DNA of 64,000 bases from Isoetes taiwanensis (taxonomy: Eukaryota > Streptophyta > Lycopodiopsida > Isoetales > Isoetaceae). The position numbers were made by a program, and so were the translations under genes. Location of the stretch: positions 912,943 through 976,942 of the forward strand of contig JAJEKV010000058.1 of NCBI GenBank assembly GCA_021234155.1. Reading direction: 5' to 3'. A model generated the notes under the pieces. That model saw nothing but the letters and a program-made list of their open reading frames with translations. It was not told where the DNA came from and searched no databases. Below are positions 44,501 through 56,042 of this stretch, one piece after another. Every line of letters begins with the position of its first letter. The first letter of the stretch is position 1.

Positions 44501-45277
44501 CATCCTAGAATTTATAAGAAATGGTCTGACTATGGTCTCCTTTTCCTTGGTGACCTATATATGAACAACAAACTCATCTCTTGGACCAATCTGAAAAACT
44601 TAGTTCATGGCACTTCTAGTGATAAAAAGATCTATTTGCATATTAAGTCTATCCTTCCTCAGACTTGGTTAAATAATATTGTCCCCAAGGCAACCAATTG
44701 GAGCATTGCAGGTAAGTGTTTATATAAGGTCAGTCAAATCTATTCGGCTATTAGCAATTCTGACAATCATTCCAAAGCTGGTCTCAAATGGTCTATCACT
44801 ATGGAGGAGGCCAAATCTCTATTTCATAATGTCTGGAACTCCTATTGCTTCCCCAAGGTCAACTTCTTTATCTGGTTGTTAGCCAATAAAAGCATTCCCA
44901 ATTTACAACTTCTCTCCCTCAGGAATGACAACATCTCTGCCTTGTGCCAGCTTCATTGTAGTCTGGAGGAAGATCTTGAACACATCTTTATCTGCCCTAA
45001 GCTTAATTCTTTTTGGTCTTGGTTTGATGATAAGCTGGGTCAGTTTTTTCCCCAACAGATTCCCAGGAAATTTGGAAATTTGCTGTCTTATGTCCAAAAT
45101 GATTGCACTTTTGCTAATACTATCATGTTTATTGCTCTTTGGAATATCTGGAAGGCAAGAAATAGAGTAGTTTATGGCAAAAAGAATTTCTCGATTTTTT
45201 GGATCAAATTGCATTTTCAACTAGATGTTCACCATCTCTACCTGACAAAAAAGGAAGCAACGATAAATATGATGTAA
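41566..45277 (+). pseudogene. LINE ORF2: AP endonuclease plus reverse transcriptase, one broken stretch
   Basis: ATG at 41566 (MKIISWNVRGIKG) is preferred over the upstream TTG. The endonuclease has SWNVRG, LLQEVK, GGDFNNTPS and SDHQP at the expected spacing over about 230 residues. RT has LKLDFKRAFDTVRWDFL, RGVRQGCPLAPYLF and the catalytic LSQYADD near 43677-43697. The frame stops at 43782 (..AASGST) and is disturbed to about 44096, where NLAKCVIIGDNIH is readable. It then runs open to the stop at 45275-45277, including a zf-RVT-like region (FPKVNFFIWLLANKSIPN, CQLHCSLEEDLEHIFICPKL). Length of about 1,237 codons matches plant L1 ORF2. ORF2 nicks target DNA and primes cDNA synthesis. Only the 43.78-44.1 kb patch is damaged. 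Confidence 0.9.
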
Positions 45278-46174
45278 AATGGGATTTGGTTGGTCATTTC
45301 AGGGGGTCTTTTGATTTATTTGTAGCTAACTTCAATGTTATAAATTCTAATGCTGCTTTTGGGGATGATGTTAGCCTACTTGGAGAAATGCAAGAAGAGC
45401 ATGGGTGATTTGGAGGATAATCTGCTCCAAAGGGAAGCCGATCTGGATCTGAAACTATTCTTCAACAAACTCTCCTCGAAAATGAAGAAAAATTGGACCG
45501 CGACTATTGCAAGAATGTTCTTGCAGAGAAGTGGTGCAAGTCTACACTATGTTTGATTTCCTCTCCATGTACCACGAGATACATGACCGAGGAACAATTC
45601 TCAAGATTCAGAGAGCTACACTACACTCACTGCATCACCGGGCTGATTTGTTTGGTTCCTTGCTTTGTTTGATCAGATCGACCTATCTTGCATGGATAGC
45701 ATTGCTTGAAAGCGGACTCTTGGCGCTTACACCTTTGGATCTGCTGACTCTTTCTATGCCTTCTTCAACTCTAAGCTTGACTCCCTCTCATTTCAAACCC
45801 AGTAGCCTCATCCTTCTATCTGACTTCCAATCCAAGTCTGCTAAGACATTTTGCTCAATGGTATCTCCTAATCTTGCAGAATTTTGGTTGATGTTACTTT
45901 CAGGTTTTAACATTAATTACTGGTTGGGGTTGCGATCTCCACACATTTTTGAAGACTATCTTATTTTTGAAAGACTATTTCTACTCAACAAGTATCTTTT
46001 GGCCAATTCACATCACCTCAGGGTCTAATTTCTGCTACATACTCTTCATACTACACATCACAACATTTTGTTGGACGTTTATGTATAAAGATCTTTGATA
46101 TGCTTTAATCTGCTGATCAAAGCAGATCTATGTACTGTGTTTCTTGATTAATGGAAAAACTTACTCTTACTCTC
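45278..46174 (+). other. LINE 3' region with further open stretches
   Basis: Between the ORF2 stop and the tail. Open frames at 45350-45556 (LEKCKKSMGDLEDNLLQREA) and 45507-46028 (..SDFQSKSAKTFCSMVSPNLA) look partly coding and could be a frameshifted third ORF or C-terminal extension. No RNase H motif set was confirmed. It ends with GGAAAAACTTACTCTTACTC before the A tail. Confidence 0.4.
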
Positions 46175-46199
46175 AAAAAAAAAAAAAAAAAAAAAAAAA
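46175..46199 (+). repeat. LINE poly-A tail
   Basis: Twenty-five A residues follow CTTACTCTTACTCTC at the 3' end of the L1 element. Confidence 0.9.
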
Positions 46200-47609
46200 T
46201 CAAAATTATTTTTACACTTATAACTTGAGTTATAGAGGTCAGATTCAGATGATCTTGGGCTCATTGGAAAGCTTGTGTAGAGAGCTTTCTATTATGCAAT
46301 TTGACCTAGATCTATCAATTTGTAGTTTTCATTCCAGATACCTTTTTGTAAAAAGTGAAAATTTGATGGTAAAATGCTTTTTATTATAATTTTTGAATTC
46401 AGACTCCATTTTGTGTGTTTTTTATTGCCTTGGAAAACTCTCCCTAGAATCTTTCTGATGATGTATGATCTTTCTGATGATGTATGATATTCTCATATTA
46501 GTTAAGTTTTCTGGGTCAAAACAACAAATTTTTGGACAGATTTGGTAGGGTTTCACACCTGATTAAAACATGATTTGTATAATAGTACATCATACTCCCT
46601 ATCCAGCTGATCATTCTGGTCAAGTCTTTTATCATGTATCATTGTAGAGAAGTAAGCTTTTATGAAGATATTGAAGAGATAATATTATCGTGGCCACGAT
46701 TTGTATCGAAAAAAAATGAAAAAAGTCAAAACTTTTTTTTTGTGTGTTATGAAATTTGTGCTATATTTGATGATTTATATGTTATTCATAAACTTACCAA
46801 ATTTTTTTAAATTCTTATTTCTTTTTTAAACCTAAAAAAGCATCTCCCATAACACACTATAAGATTGAGAATGATACGTGGTATTTTAACCTCGTCCTTC
46901 CTTCTAAAAAAGAAAAGAAATTAACAAGGTGCTGCTGCATAGCGGGTTGCCTGCATCAATTGGGAAAAGAATAGAAGAAACTTTGGATGCAACAAAGGAG
47001 CCAAATCAAAGAAGTATAGCATGCATGTGCGAAAATGCAGCCGAATTTGCTTTTCACTGCAATCCGCATCTATCCACTTCAATCTGATGGAAGCATAGAA
47101 GTTGTTCCACTCATGCTCTTCTGCTTCAAGCTCAAATTCATCTGCTTCAAGCTTATGAAAAAATGTAAGCTTTTAGATTTTTCTTCAGATCTGTTCTTCA
47201 GACCCTATGCAAATCAGATCTTCAGCAATCTAAATTGTTCTTCAAATTTGTTCTTTAGAAGAGCAGAAAGGATACAGAAGAAGTCGAGATTGCTACAGAG
47301 AATCATGGCTCTACAACGGGCAAGAACAGATTAATCATATTGTTTCTGAATTCGACTGCAAGGCATGCAATCTACACTTAAAGAATATCCCACTGAAACT
47401 GAAACTGAAAATAGAATGTAAGTGGTGACTTGGATCCCTCCCCCCCAAATGTTATCCATAGAGGCTTCATCAAATCTTAAAATTTACATGTCTAAGTGTT
47501 TGTTTTGCGCATGTAAAGGGAATAGCATTAGTTGATTTGCACAGGGATACAACCAACTTCAATACTTAATCTGAGGTGAGTGAGGCTATATAATAAATAA
47601 ACATGTTTT
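46200..47609. other. AT-rich DNA, no confident gene
   Basis: Contains a duplicated phrase (TTTCTGATGATGTATGATCT / TATGATATTC) near 46455-46495. A 99-codon plus-strand ORF at 47035-47334 contains short internal repeats (CTGCTTCAAGCT, twice) and resembles nothing recognised. Confidence 0.45.
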
Positions 47610-48213
47610 CTAATTTATAAGTTGTGGGCAGCCCTGCCGGACCCCGATACTACTGGTGAATGCTTGGCCCGTCGGCTGCATCCTACCAAAACAACTCTCA
47701 TACAGCCTGTATATGGCATTCTGCACAGGCAGTGGCAGCCCCAGTTGACGCACGGGGGACCGTATCAAAAGCCTTCGTGAAGTCCACAAAGCAGCAATAC
47801 AAGTCCTGCCGATGGTTCCGGCTGTCTTCAATCAGTGCCCGCAGTGTAAAGACATGGTCAACCGTTGAGTGGCGGGGTCTAAAGCCCGCTTGTGTGAGGG
47901 TTCACACATCTGGCGCCTCGCCCGGTAGTCAATTTGCGAGAATGCCGATAGCGGTTTGACAAATCTTGAACCGATCATGATCGTCCCCAGGTGGTGGTAG
48001 GACGATGGGTCGCCCAGCCTTGTGAATGGGGACAACCCCGCTTGTGGTCCATTGTCGGAAACCTTCTGCAATGCTTTCGTTGAGCGAGGATAGTGTGGAT
48101 GCGGCACCCGTGGGCATACAGCCATTGATAACTTCGGCCGCGCATACCATGAGTATTCCCATTAACCCGGCCGTTCGCGGGGCCCTCCACAACATCCCTC
48201 TCGCGAGAACCAA
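47610..48213 (-). pseudogene. Reverse transcriptase part of the GC-rich element, truncated
   Basis: Frameshifted RT pieces: GVVPIHKAGRPIVLPPPGDD near 48050-47990, a region reading VDHVFTLRALIEDSRNHRQDL and CCFVDFTKAFDTV around 47870-47765 (first catalytic Asp), LPLPVQNAIYRLYESCFGRM, and SSIGVRQGCP at the end (47610-47650). The YADD box and everything after are missing: past 47630 AT-rich, non-homologous sequence starts. This copy cannot be autonomous. Confidence 0.75.
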
Positions 48214-48685
48214 TGGGGAGCCATCACGGGGTAATGGGCGTCTGGCGTCCAGTGGTCATAGAACAGCTGCAATGCATTCCCAGCACGGGTGTGATGTCCC
48301 CTATGGTATGAGCTGGCCTTGAAGCACTTTCTTGAAGGTTAGAGGATGAAGTGTCAGCGGTAGAACATCTCCCCGATGCGGCAAAGGTCCGCAAGCGCCT
48401 TTGTCTCCTTGGATGGGCGCGATCGTGGTGAAATGGCTTTGTGGTGCACCGGATCCAGAATGTGGCCGCACTTGCGTTCTTTACACTCGCATCAAACCAT
48501 CGGTTGAGGGAAATGTTGGCGAACGGCGTGACGGGAAGGGGGAGGAGGGGGTCGCCAAAGCACGGCCCTTGCATCCGTAATAGCCCGAAGTCAAGCGGGT
48601 CTGTCTGGCTTACTTTGGGGGTCCGAGTAAATTCTTGGCCGAGGCGTCCATGAGCATCTCGGCGTAGTCCTCTGCCGCTCATAAT
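48214..48685 (-). pseudogene. Linker between endonuclease and RT of the GC-rich element
   Basis: A minus-strand open stretch (48224-48682) in a different frame from the endonuclease. It is Arg/Ser/Pro-rich with no domain recognised and is probably out of frame for part of its length. Confidence 0.45.
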
Positions 48686-49569
48686 CTAGTATGAAATCGA
48701 GGATGGCGAGGGCTGGCATAGTGGGGGGTTCCCGCGTTGCCAAACCATGTCCAAATAAAGTGGGAGGTGATCTGAGTCGACCTCCTCATCCCGACTGTCG
48801 GTGCCCACCCGGAAACGACTGATGAGATGCATATCTTGCGCAACTACGAGCACATAGTCCACCACACTAGACCCTCCCCCCTGATTGTCCTGTCTGCATG
48901 TGCACTTGCGAGAAGCGGGCCACTGTGACAGGCCATTGCAAATTATCAAGTCAAAAATACCACATAGCAGGAGCAACTGTCTGCCAAAGCGAGTGACCTG
49001 GCTGTCATCCGATCCTCGTGGCCAGGTTGCTTCTGCGGGACGTAGCTGCAGGACATCGTCAGCGAGGGGGTCAAGTCTCATGGGCTGCTCTACTCCTGTC
49101 CGTGCATTGAAATCCCCAAGAAGGACGACCCTACCCAACTGCTTGTGCTGCTGTATGTCATCATATAGATCGACATAAGGGTCCATCCTATCCGCATCGG
49201 GGTGGCTGCGATAGAAGGTGCTCTCTGCGTGAGGGAAATAACAGGCGGCCAGAAAAAGAGGGTTGCCACTGGTATTATGCACACGAACCCACAAGTACAG
49301 GTTGTATCTGTCTGTCTTCTGGAGGATAACCGAATGTGCCAAGGTTGTCCGGTAGTAGCAAGCCACCCCACTATGACCCCTCTCGTCTGCATGTATTGAA
49401 GACCGAGAAAATGTTGGTAACCCTAAGAGATCGGGTAGCATGTGCCCAGAATGCTCCCATATCTCCATGAGAAAGATGAGATCCATATCGGCTGCCACGG
49501 AGTTGAGACTGTCCCCCTTCTGCCAAGGGAAGCCTCGACAATTCCATGAGACCACCCGGAGGCACAATT
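48686..49569 (-). pseudogene. AP-endonuclease domain of the GC-rich non-LTR element
   Basis: An open stretch of about 290 codons with endonuclease/exonuclease/phosphatase motifs in order: LRVVSWNCRGF, a catalytic-Glu-type region FLMEIWEHSG, VVLLGDFNART, SSVVDYVLVV and VDSDHLPLYL. The phrase FDLIICNGLSQWPASRKCTC is typical of endonucleases from RTE/L2-like elements. No Met start is needed because it is the middle of a polyprotein. It nicks target DNA for target-primed reverse transcription. Confidence 0.82.
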
Positions 49570-50955
49570 CCTATTTGTCGGCACGGTGGTCCGAGTCATG
49601 AGGAGGACGGAAGCGGAGGTACGAGTGAAAGTAGATGGGCGATGGCGGCATGTGGGAGTGGGTGGAGTTGAGGAGGCAGGAGTAGGAGGCGAGGGAGAAG
49701 GGCCGTGGTAGGAGAAGCGGCGGGGGCCCGCGTTCGGTACGCGGTTAGGGCTGCCGGGGTCTGCGGCCGATAGCGGTACATTGAAAATGTGCATCTGCCC
49801 ACGAACCCGATCTGCGGCACCTTGGTGGCCGAATGCCTCGACCCGCCTGAAGCTCACTGCTGCGTGCCTCTGACCCGTTGTCTTGGGTGAGGTCCGCAGT
49901 CCCGCGTCTGAGGGATGTCCCCTTGACATCTTATACTGGCCAGCAATATGGCATCACACTGCGCATCCATAGCCGCGAATATGGCAATCTTGATCCCGCG
50001 ACCGGTATTTGGAAACCCCATGGCGGATCTTTCGAAATGTGAATTGGCCACAGGAATGTCATCCGTCGAGAATGTGTGTTGGATGTTGTGGGGCGGGAAC
50101 TCTCCCCCTCTGTTTTGGCATGCCTCGGACTACAGTTAGGGCCTCTCCGTCTGCGCTCTTGGGTTCTGCGGCCCGCGGGTCAAAAAGTGGGCTTGCAGGG
50201 CCTGTGTTAGGAATGTGGTGGTGGTGGTGGTGGCTGGGATGGCGTGGAGTGGCGAGTCGGAAGGCGGCGGTCGTGGTCCTAGGCTGCCGGGCGATGGAAG
50301 AAGCTGATGCGGGGTAGCGGTAGTAGCGTCCTCGACCCCGTGGAAGTCGGGAACACACCTCTTGGCGGGGCTGCTGGGCGCCAGCCATCTCACCCGCGAC
50401 CGCTGTTCTGTGACTATGAACCTCGGTAGGGGAGACCACCTCCTGTCTATGGATGGTCGCGGCAACCCCGGAGCTCGGGCTCACGGTAGCGGCGTGCTTG
50501 AGCCCCAACACCACCGCCCAAAGCGGGCTTCTTTGCTCCGTCGTTCTCACGAAGAACCGAGCGGTTCCGGGTTGCCCGCAGAGCGGCTGCCTTTGCGTGT
50601 CATGGTGTCGAGTGATGAACCAGAAGTCTAAGGCGGGCCCGCGTCACAGCGCTCCTCCGCCCAAACCCGCTTTCGAAGTGTGCCAGGCCAAGGCCATCTT
50701 CTACGTGCTGTGTGCGGGTCTCCAGACCTATGATGCGGTTCTTCTCGACCCCTAGTTGCCTTCTGAGCACATGGGGTGCCGAGGATTCCATCTCCCACGC
50801 CATGCACCCGCCCGGGGGCAAAGGGGCTAGTAGCAAACAGGGCAAAAGGGGAGGGGCAAAGGGGAAAAATAAGGAAGAGGGGCAAGGATCACAGGGGCAA
50901 GGCATAGGGTAAAAGGGCAAAGGTGGACGTGGAGAGGCAAGGGCCTCAAAATTCA
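49570..50955 (-). pseudogene. N-terminal / ORF1-like region of the GC-rich element
   Basis: Minus-strand coding-like sequence in several frames: WEMESSAPHVLRRQLGVEKN near 50800, EVCSRLPRGRGRYYRY near 50320, a six-His run at about 50212-50229, MGFPNTGRGIKIAIFAAMDA near 50000, then a Pro/Ser-rich linker (49640-49740) leading into the endonuclease. Low complexity and no recognised domain. It starts near 50955 next to AT-rich flank. Confidence 0.5.
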
Positions 50956-51489
50956 TTCCATAGTCCCCAAAAAGTTCTACACCAATTCTGCAAAAGTAAA
51001 TATAATCAATTACTTAAACAATTTAAATAATATAGTTAATTAGACATTAAATAATTAATTAGACAATAAGTAATTAGACATGGTTTTTCTCACCTTAGGC
51101 ATATAATTCTTATTGTAAGGTAAAAATTTAACTTTTCAAACATCATGATATACTTTGAATTTTGTTTAACCCATTTTGAAGGTTCAAGACACAAAATAGG
51201 GACAAGTACTCTTTGATGCACATGATCATCCTCTATAGTTCCTAATGCAATGTTGCACAAGGTTTACATATTAGTAGGTTTAATGCATAGGTTTAATAGG
51301 CTTTTGTAGTTTAATACATAGATTTACATTGGTTTAATCATTTCAATGTGCTTTCATGGATTTATTACATAGATTTACAAGCAATAATGCATAGCTTTCA
51401 TAGGTTTAATGCATAGGTTTAATAGATTTTGTGAACCAATTGTACCTCTGCAAAAATAACCTCTGGCTCTAAAAACAACATTTTTTATT
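50956..51489. other. AT-rich DNA with degenerate direct repeats
   Basis: ATTAAATAATTAATTAGACAAT-like phrases near 51035-51080 and repeated GTTTAATRCATAGRTTTA phrases at about 51270-51425. No gene. Confidence 0.6.
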
Positions 51490-52045
51490 CGAGGCTACCT
51501 TTCTCGACTCGCGTGTCCGAGAAAGGCCCTCGACTTGCCTTTTTTCACTCTGAGCTGCCTTTAGTCGAGAAAAACCATCAGAGGGGCCTTGACGGTCTTT
51601 CTCGACTTGCGAGTGGAGAAAGGCCCTCAAAAAACTTTTTTTTTCTACTTCAAAAAGGGAAAAAAAAGTTTTTTTTTTTTTTGTTTTTGAGCTCGTTTCT
51701 CGACTCCGCGAGTGAGAAAAGCCGAGAAAGGGGCTTAAGGGCCTTTCTCGTCGAGAAAGGCCCTTAACAATTTTTTTTTCTACTTAAAAAAAAAAAGAGG
51801 AAAAAAAACTTTTTTTTTCTTTGGCTTTGAGCTACGTTTCGGCCCTCAGACCTGCGTTTTTCAATCTGAGCTACTTTTCTTGACTCGCGAGTCGAGAAAG
51901 GCCCTCAGACCTTCACTCTGAGCTGCCTTTCTCGACTTGCGAGTCGAGAAAGGGCCTCAGACTTGTGTTTTTCACTCTAAGCTGTCGTTCTTGACTCCCG
52001 AATCGAGAAAGGCCCTCAGACCTGCTTTCTTCCGAAATGGCCCTT
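51490..52045. repeat. Minisatellite with palindromic core CTCGACTCGCGAGTCGAG
   Basis: Seven to eight degenerate units share CTGAGCTRCCTTTCTCGACT, CGCGAGTCGAGAAAGGCCCT and CAGACCTGCGTTTTTCA. The core is an 18-bp perfect palindrome, extendable to 24 bp with TTT/AAA. Best copies are near 51888-51905 and 51935-51955. Clear period near 65-75 bp in the right half. Long A/T homopolymers (51640-51690, 51768-51820) interrupt the left half. Confidence 0.85.
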
Positions 52046-53575
52046 AGAACTGATTGTTTTTTTATTTGTATTGTCTGTAGCATCAATTGCATTAACTTGA
52101 TTTTGCCTTTTTTAGTACATATCCCAAACAGAAAGACATGATCAGGGGCCATGGAATGACCCGTTCATTGAAGAAAGAGGACGAGAATAAGTTGGTGACA
52201 TGCATTGGACAGGTCAACGCGTTCAGATTTCTATTCTTTTCAAGTTGCTCTCATGGCTTAGAACACCTCGGACCTTGCTCCGCATGTTCTTCCCAGTAGG
52301 TGGTATGTGTGCAAAAATGATGTAATATCTGTGCCCCGACCATCATGGTCACTTCAACCACTGTAAAATACAATGTAATAAAATTATTTATGAATAAAAA
52401 TTCAGGGAAGATTAGCACTTTATTTACAGAGAGATAGCAATTTTCATTGGTTTTAGTTATGCTCTTTATCTTCTCGACTCGCTAACAGAGAAAAGTAGAC
52501 CATGTAATTTTCCTTAACATTTTTTCCACACAGGAAAAAAGGCATCTTGTAAAGCAATAATGCGGTTTTAAAAGTTTCGGACGTCCTTTTTGTGTAAAAT
52601 AACAAGGTTCCAAAAAAAAAAGGGAATCGCATGAGATCCACACCAATAAAATACGACTTATGCAGTAAAAATCTCACACACAAGTTTGCGATGGTTCTTA
52701 GATTGAAGATGTAGGTGGCAAGATATCATTGGCTCTCACATCAGACTCTTGCCTGTCTCATCTTTACGTTACCTATCTCGATGCGTCGAACTCGGCGTAG
52801 ACATCCGTTGTTATCTCCCCTCTACGGTTTTTGGCATTTTCTCCGATCTTTAAGCCTTTTCTAATTTTGTTGGGAAAGGATGAGAAAAACTTAGGGTGAA
52901 ATTCTACCCGCATCAATTGATGCTTGAAAGTTAAAGTTTACCAATCTAGTTGAAACGATTTAAAACTTTCGTTGTTTTTGTGATTCCACTATCGCCGGTA
53001 ATTAAGCATCGGGTTTTGCTTCGTAAGATGATATCTACGCTATAAACATCCACTTAACTGCCGTGGATTCCTCCCGGCCTTTTGCACCAGAAAACAATAA
53101 CCCCCTCCCGATCTTGACACGGGTGTTGACATTGTGAATTATGGATTGCGGTGTTTAGATCCTTGGGTGTAACAAGGTGGATTAAAATAAAGTGAAGGTA
53201 CATGATGGTGCTAATGATTGTTCTTTCAAAAACATTTGGAGATGGTATCCTCAAAAGAAGAAGAGATTTTAACGTCACGCCACAAGGAGGAGCCATATGT
53301 AGATGCTTTGGAGTTAGGATGAGGTGCTAAGGAAAGCAAATTTTAACGACGTTGAAGGTAAGGTTTTTCTTGTGGCATGTTTAGTAACATGATAGCAATT
53401 GTACTCTAAGGTGGTGTTGGTAAGATTGGAATATGATCTTGGTAGAGTAAGTTGCCACGAGCTAAAGTTTTGAGTTAAGTTGAGCTATGTTTGATCTGAG
53501 ATTTGAATCACAGAAATGCTTCAGTAAATCTAAATGTTTCAGTGAATCTATCACGACATGGGTTAAATTTTAGAA
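52046..53575. other. AT-rich DNA without confident gene; possible end of an old gypsy element
   Basis: Short open stretches (52453-52683 -, 53054-53296 -) are unrecognised. The stretch just before the polypurine tract (53440-53575) has weak plus-strand coding texture, as expected for the decayed end of an LTR element. Confidence 0.4.
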
Positions 53576-53586
53576 GGGGAGACTGT
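53571..53586 (+). other. Polypurine tract of an LTR retrotransposon
   Basis: AGAAGGGGAGAC directly precedes TGTAACAGACC. This is the usual arrangement of a polypurine tract and the start of a Ty3/gypsy 3' LTR on the plus strand. Confidence 0.6.
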
Positions 53587-55920
53587 AACAGACCTGGGCA
53601 CTTGATGGACCAGTATATGTACTTATGTACGTATGTAAACATGTATAACATGTATGCAGCATGAGTTCAAGGTTTTGTCTCTTTGGAGAAAGGATTGTTG
53701 CAGAGCATGAAGGCAGGGAACAATTCTGGGCAGTTTTGGAGCCCAAATTTTGAAGCATACTATCTCGGTGACCCAAGATTCTTTTTTAATGATTTTTCTT
53801 TTGATTGAAAGATTTCAGAGGGAGCTTTTCGGAATAGTGCTGATCAGCCCAAAATTCATCGGTATGCAAAAGTTATGACAGAAATAGTGATGTTGGGTCA
53901 AAATTGACTGCACTATGTATGTTCTTCTGCAGTTTGATTCTTGGATTTAGAAGACGATTTTTGGAGGCGCACGCAACGGGAAAGGGTTCAGAGGTTATTA
54001 CATGAAGAAATTCTCAAGTGGGGTTTTGCTATTGATCAATTGAGATGCTATGAGTTGCCATAATTAATCTGTACATGATTTTCGCATGCAAATATGATAA
54101 ATTATGAATTTGTTGGAGGCTCATAAGGCTATGGAAGATAACGTGAGTAGAACATCTCTGGAAGGGCTGATTCTGAGGCAAGAAAGTCTGAAAATGCTTG
54201 GGAAGTGGCGATATAAGGCTTGAATCAACAGATTTGGCATGTCTTGAACCTTCTTTGTTGGACGTCTACAACTTTTAGAACTAATCGGTCACCTTCCATT
54301 TTCTGTTGTCTATATTTGTTTGATTGACTTTTCTCTATGTTGCTTTGGTTTGATATTTTGTGCTAATCTAAGGAGTTAATTAAGAAATAAACCATTAGGA
54401 TGGGCATCAGTTTCCTTGCATGTGGATGGAATCAGTGAAGACTGCCTGTAATAGTAAGAAAATGCATTACTTGAAATGATTGTAATCTATTTAAATAATG
54501 AGAAATGTAAGGATTAATAACTCTAAAATGGTAAAGAACCTGACAGATTGACCTCTGAGATGGCTCTTAAGTAGATCCTCCTTGGTAGAAGTAAAGGAGA
54601 ATATAAGCATCTGGGTAGCTAATCAGTAAGTTGAGCATGAAGCTTAAGAATTGTGCCATCTGTGTTGTTTTGGCTCCTAAAGTTGGAGCTATGATTCAGA
54701 ATAATGTGGCAAGGATTACATGTAGTTGCGGTCATCATGGTATATTGATTCTTAAGTGGAAGAGCTGGGTTTTGAGATTTTTCATTAGTTGCATATTTAA
54801 ATCTCTTTGCTATGGAAAGGTTTATAGTAAAATATATTAAAACCATAGCTAATGATTGAATTGTAACTATTGAGATGGAACTTTTGAAGTAACATGATAT
54901 GAGATTGGCAAATTTTTGACCAAGAGGGTCATAGGGAAGCTTATGGGGGCTTTTGAGTATGGCTATGGAATGGAGCATTGTTGGCGAATGATGAAGTGCA
55001 TAGGTGTTGGAATCACATCAATATGATAGCCAGGCTTGTGACTTCCTCGATATGTTGGATTGCTATCAAGGTCTTCATCACTGAGTTGCTACCTCGACAT
55101 GGCATAGGATGTATGAGTAAGTTTGGCAAGGGGATTATATGAAGGAAAATATGGTAAGTTAATGTTTGATTGATTCCATCAAAAATTGCATTCTTTTATG
55201 GTGGGGAATGGATAATGGAGATGTTTGTGTATTTATTATAAGAGATTGGTTTGTAGCAAGCTACTTCAACATGTATGGGCAACTTCAAAGAAGGGCAAGA
55301 AATGATCTAGGCACCTATAGTAGTAGTAGTAAATGATCTAATGAATATCACATGTCTTGGTCTTGTCTTGGTATTTTGATGTCTCTTGGATCCTCCGTTA
55401 GGCTTCTAGGTTCGATTGGCCTAGGTTGCTCCTGCATGCTCATGTTCATCTCTGTGTTCTATGTGGTATTCTCTGCTCTGTGACACCGTGTGTAGTTCTC
55501 TCGGGCCGGGGATGCTATGTGTCACCTCCGCGGACTCCATGGTAAGAGGTCCTCCAGGCCGGAGGAAGTGGGCTGGGAAGGGGTATGCCCATACGCGGTT
55601 CACCCCACCAACCCACCAACCCGGGCTTGAAATGTGAGCCGGCCGGGCATTTTCTCGCTAATGAGGGCCCTTAGATATAGGTCGGTTGAGCTTCCCATTG
55701 TCTCGGAGCTATGGTTATGATGTCTTGTATTTTGGCTATGCTCTTTGTTTCTGATGCTCATATGTTCTATTTCATTTGATCATGTTGTTATTGTCAAGCA
55801 CTATACTCGTATAGGATCTGGTGTCTTGCTTGTGCTTATATCTTTGTATCCAAGATTCCATGCATGCAATGGCAGCCAGGGATCCCCACTTAGTCACGAG
55901 GACTAACCCCAGTGAATGCA
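53587..55920 (+). repeat. Putative gypsy LTR, right end unresolved
   Basis: Begins TGTAACAGACCTGGG after the polypurine tract. The sequence is AT-rich with a GC-richer patch at 55500-55680. No matching second LTR or flanking duplication lies in the window, so the right boundary cannot be fixed and the LTR may end well before 55920. No gene was recognised inside. Confidence 0.4.
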
Positions 55921-55924
55921 TGTG

Positions 55925-56042
55925 CAAGGGATGGTAGTAGTACAGCTGAGGATCATGGTTGAGGGAAGCTTCTGGTTGAATAGGCAGGATGGTAGCAGTG
56001 CAGCTGAGGATCATGGTTGAGCGAAGCTTCTGGGTTGAATTG
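55925..56042. repeat. Tandem duplication of about 55 bp
   Basis: Two copies of GATGGTAGYAGTRCAGCTGA followed by GGATCATGGTTGAGSGAAGC and TTCTGG-TTGAAT. Confidence 0.85.

Larger units (their letters stand above)
38566..46199 (+). mobile_element. Near-complete L1-type LINE (copy B), 7.6 kb
   Basis: Order: short 5' UTR, 98-codon ORF, ORF1 with DUF4283 and zinc knuckle, ORF2 with AP endonuclease, RT and zf-RVT domains, a 3' region of about 0.9 kb and an A tail (46175-46199). Candidate target duplication ATCAAAATT at 38557-38565 and 46199-46207. ORF2 is almost fully open, so the element may be young. Confidence 0.9.
47610..50955 (-). mobile_element. GC-rich fragment of a non-LTR retrotransposon, 3'-truncated inside RT
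   Basis: Minus-strand order: a Pro/Ser/His-rich first region, AP endonuclease, then RT ending at GVRQGCP. GC content is visibly higher than the AT-rich flanks on both sides, with sharp changes near 47610 and 50955. Motif style differs from the L1 LINE in this window and recalls RTE/L2/jockey-type elements. The clade cannot be fixed by eye. Confidence 0.75.

Noticed and set aside
49948-50631. Plus-strand ORFs in the GC-rich element
   Set aside because: They lie opposite the minus-strand coding region and arise from low stop frequency at high GC.
51490-52045. CRISPR-like array
   Set aside because: Units are degenerate and directly adjoining, without unique spacers; eukaryotic minisatellite.
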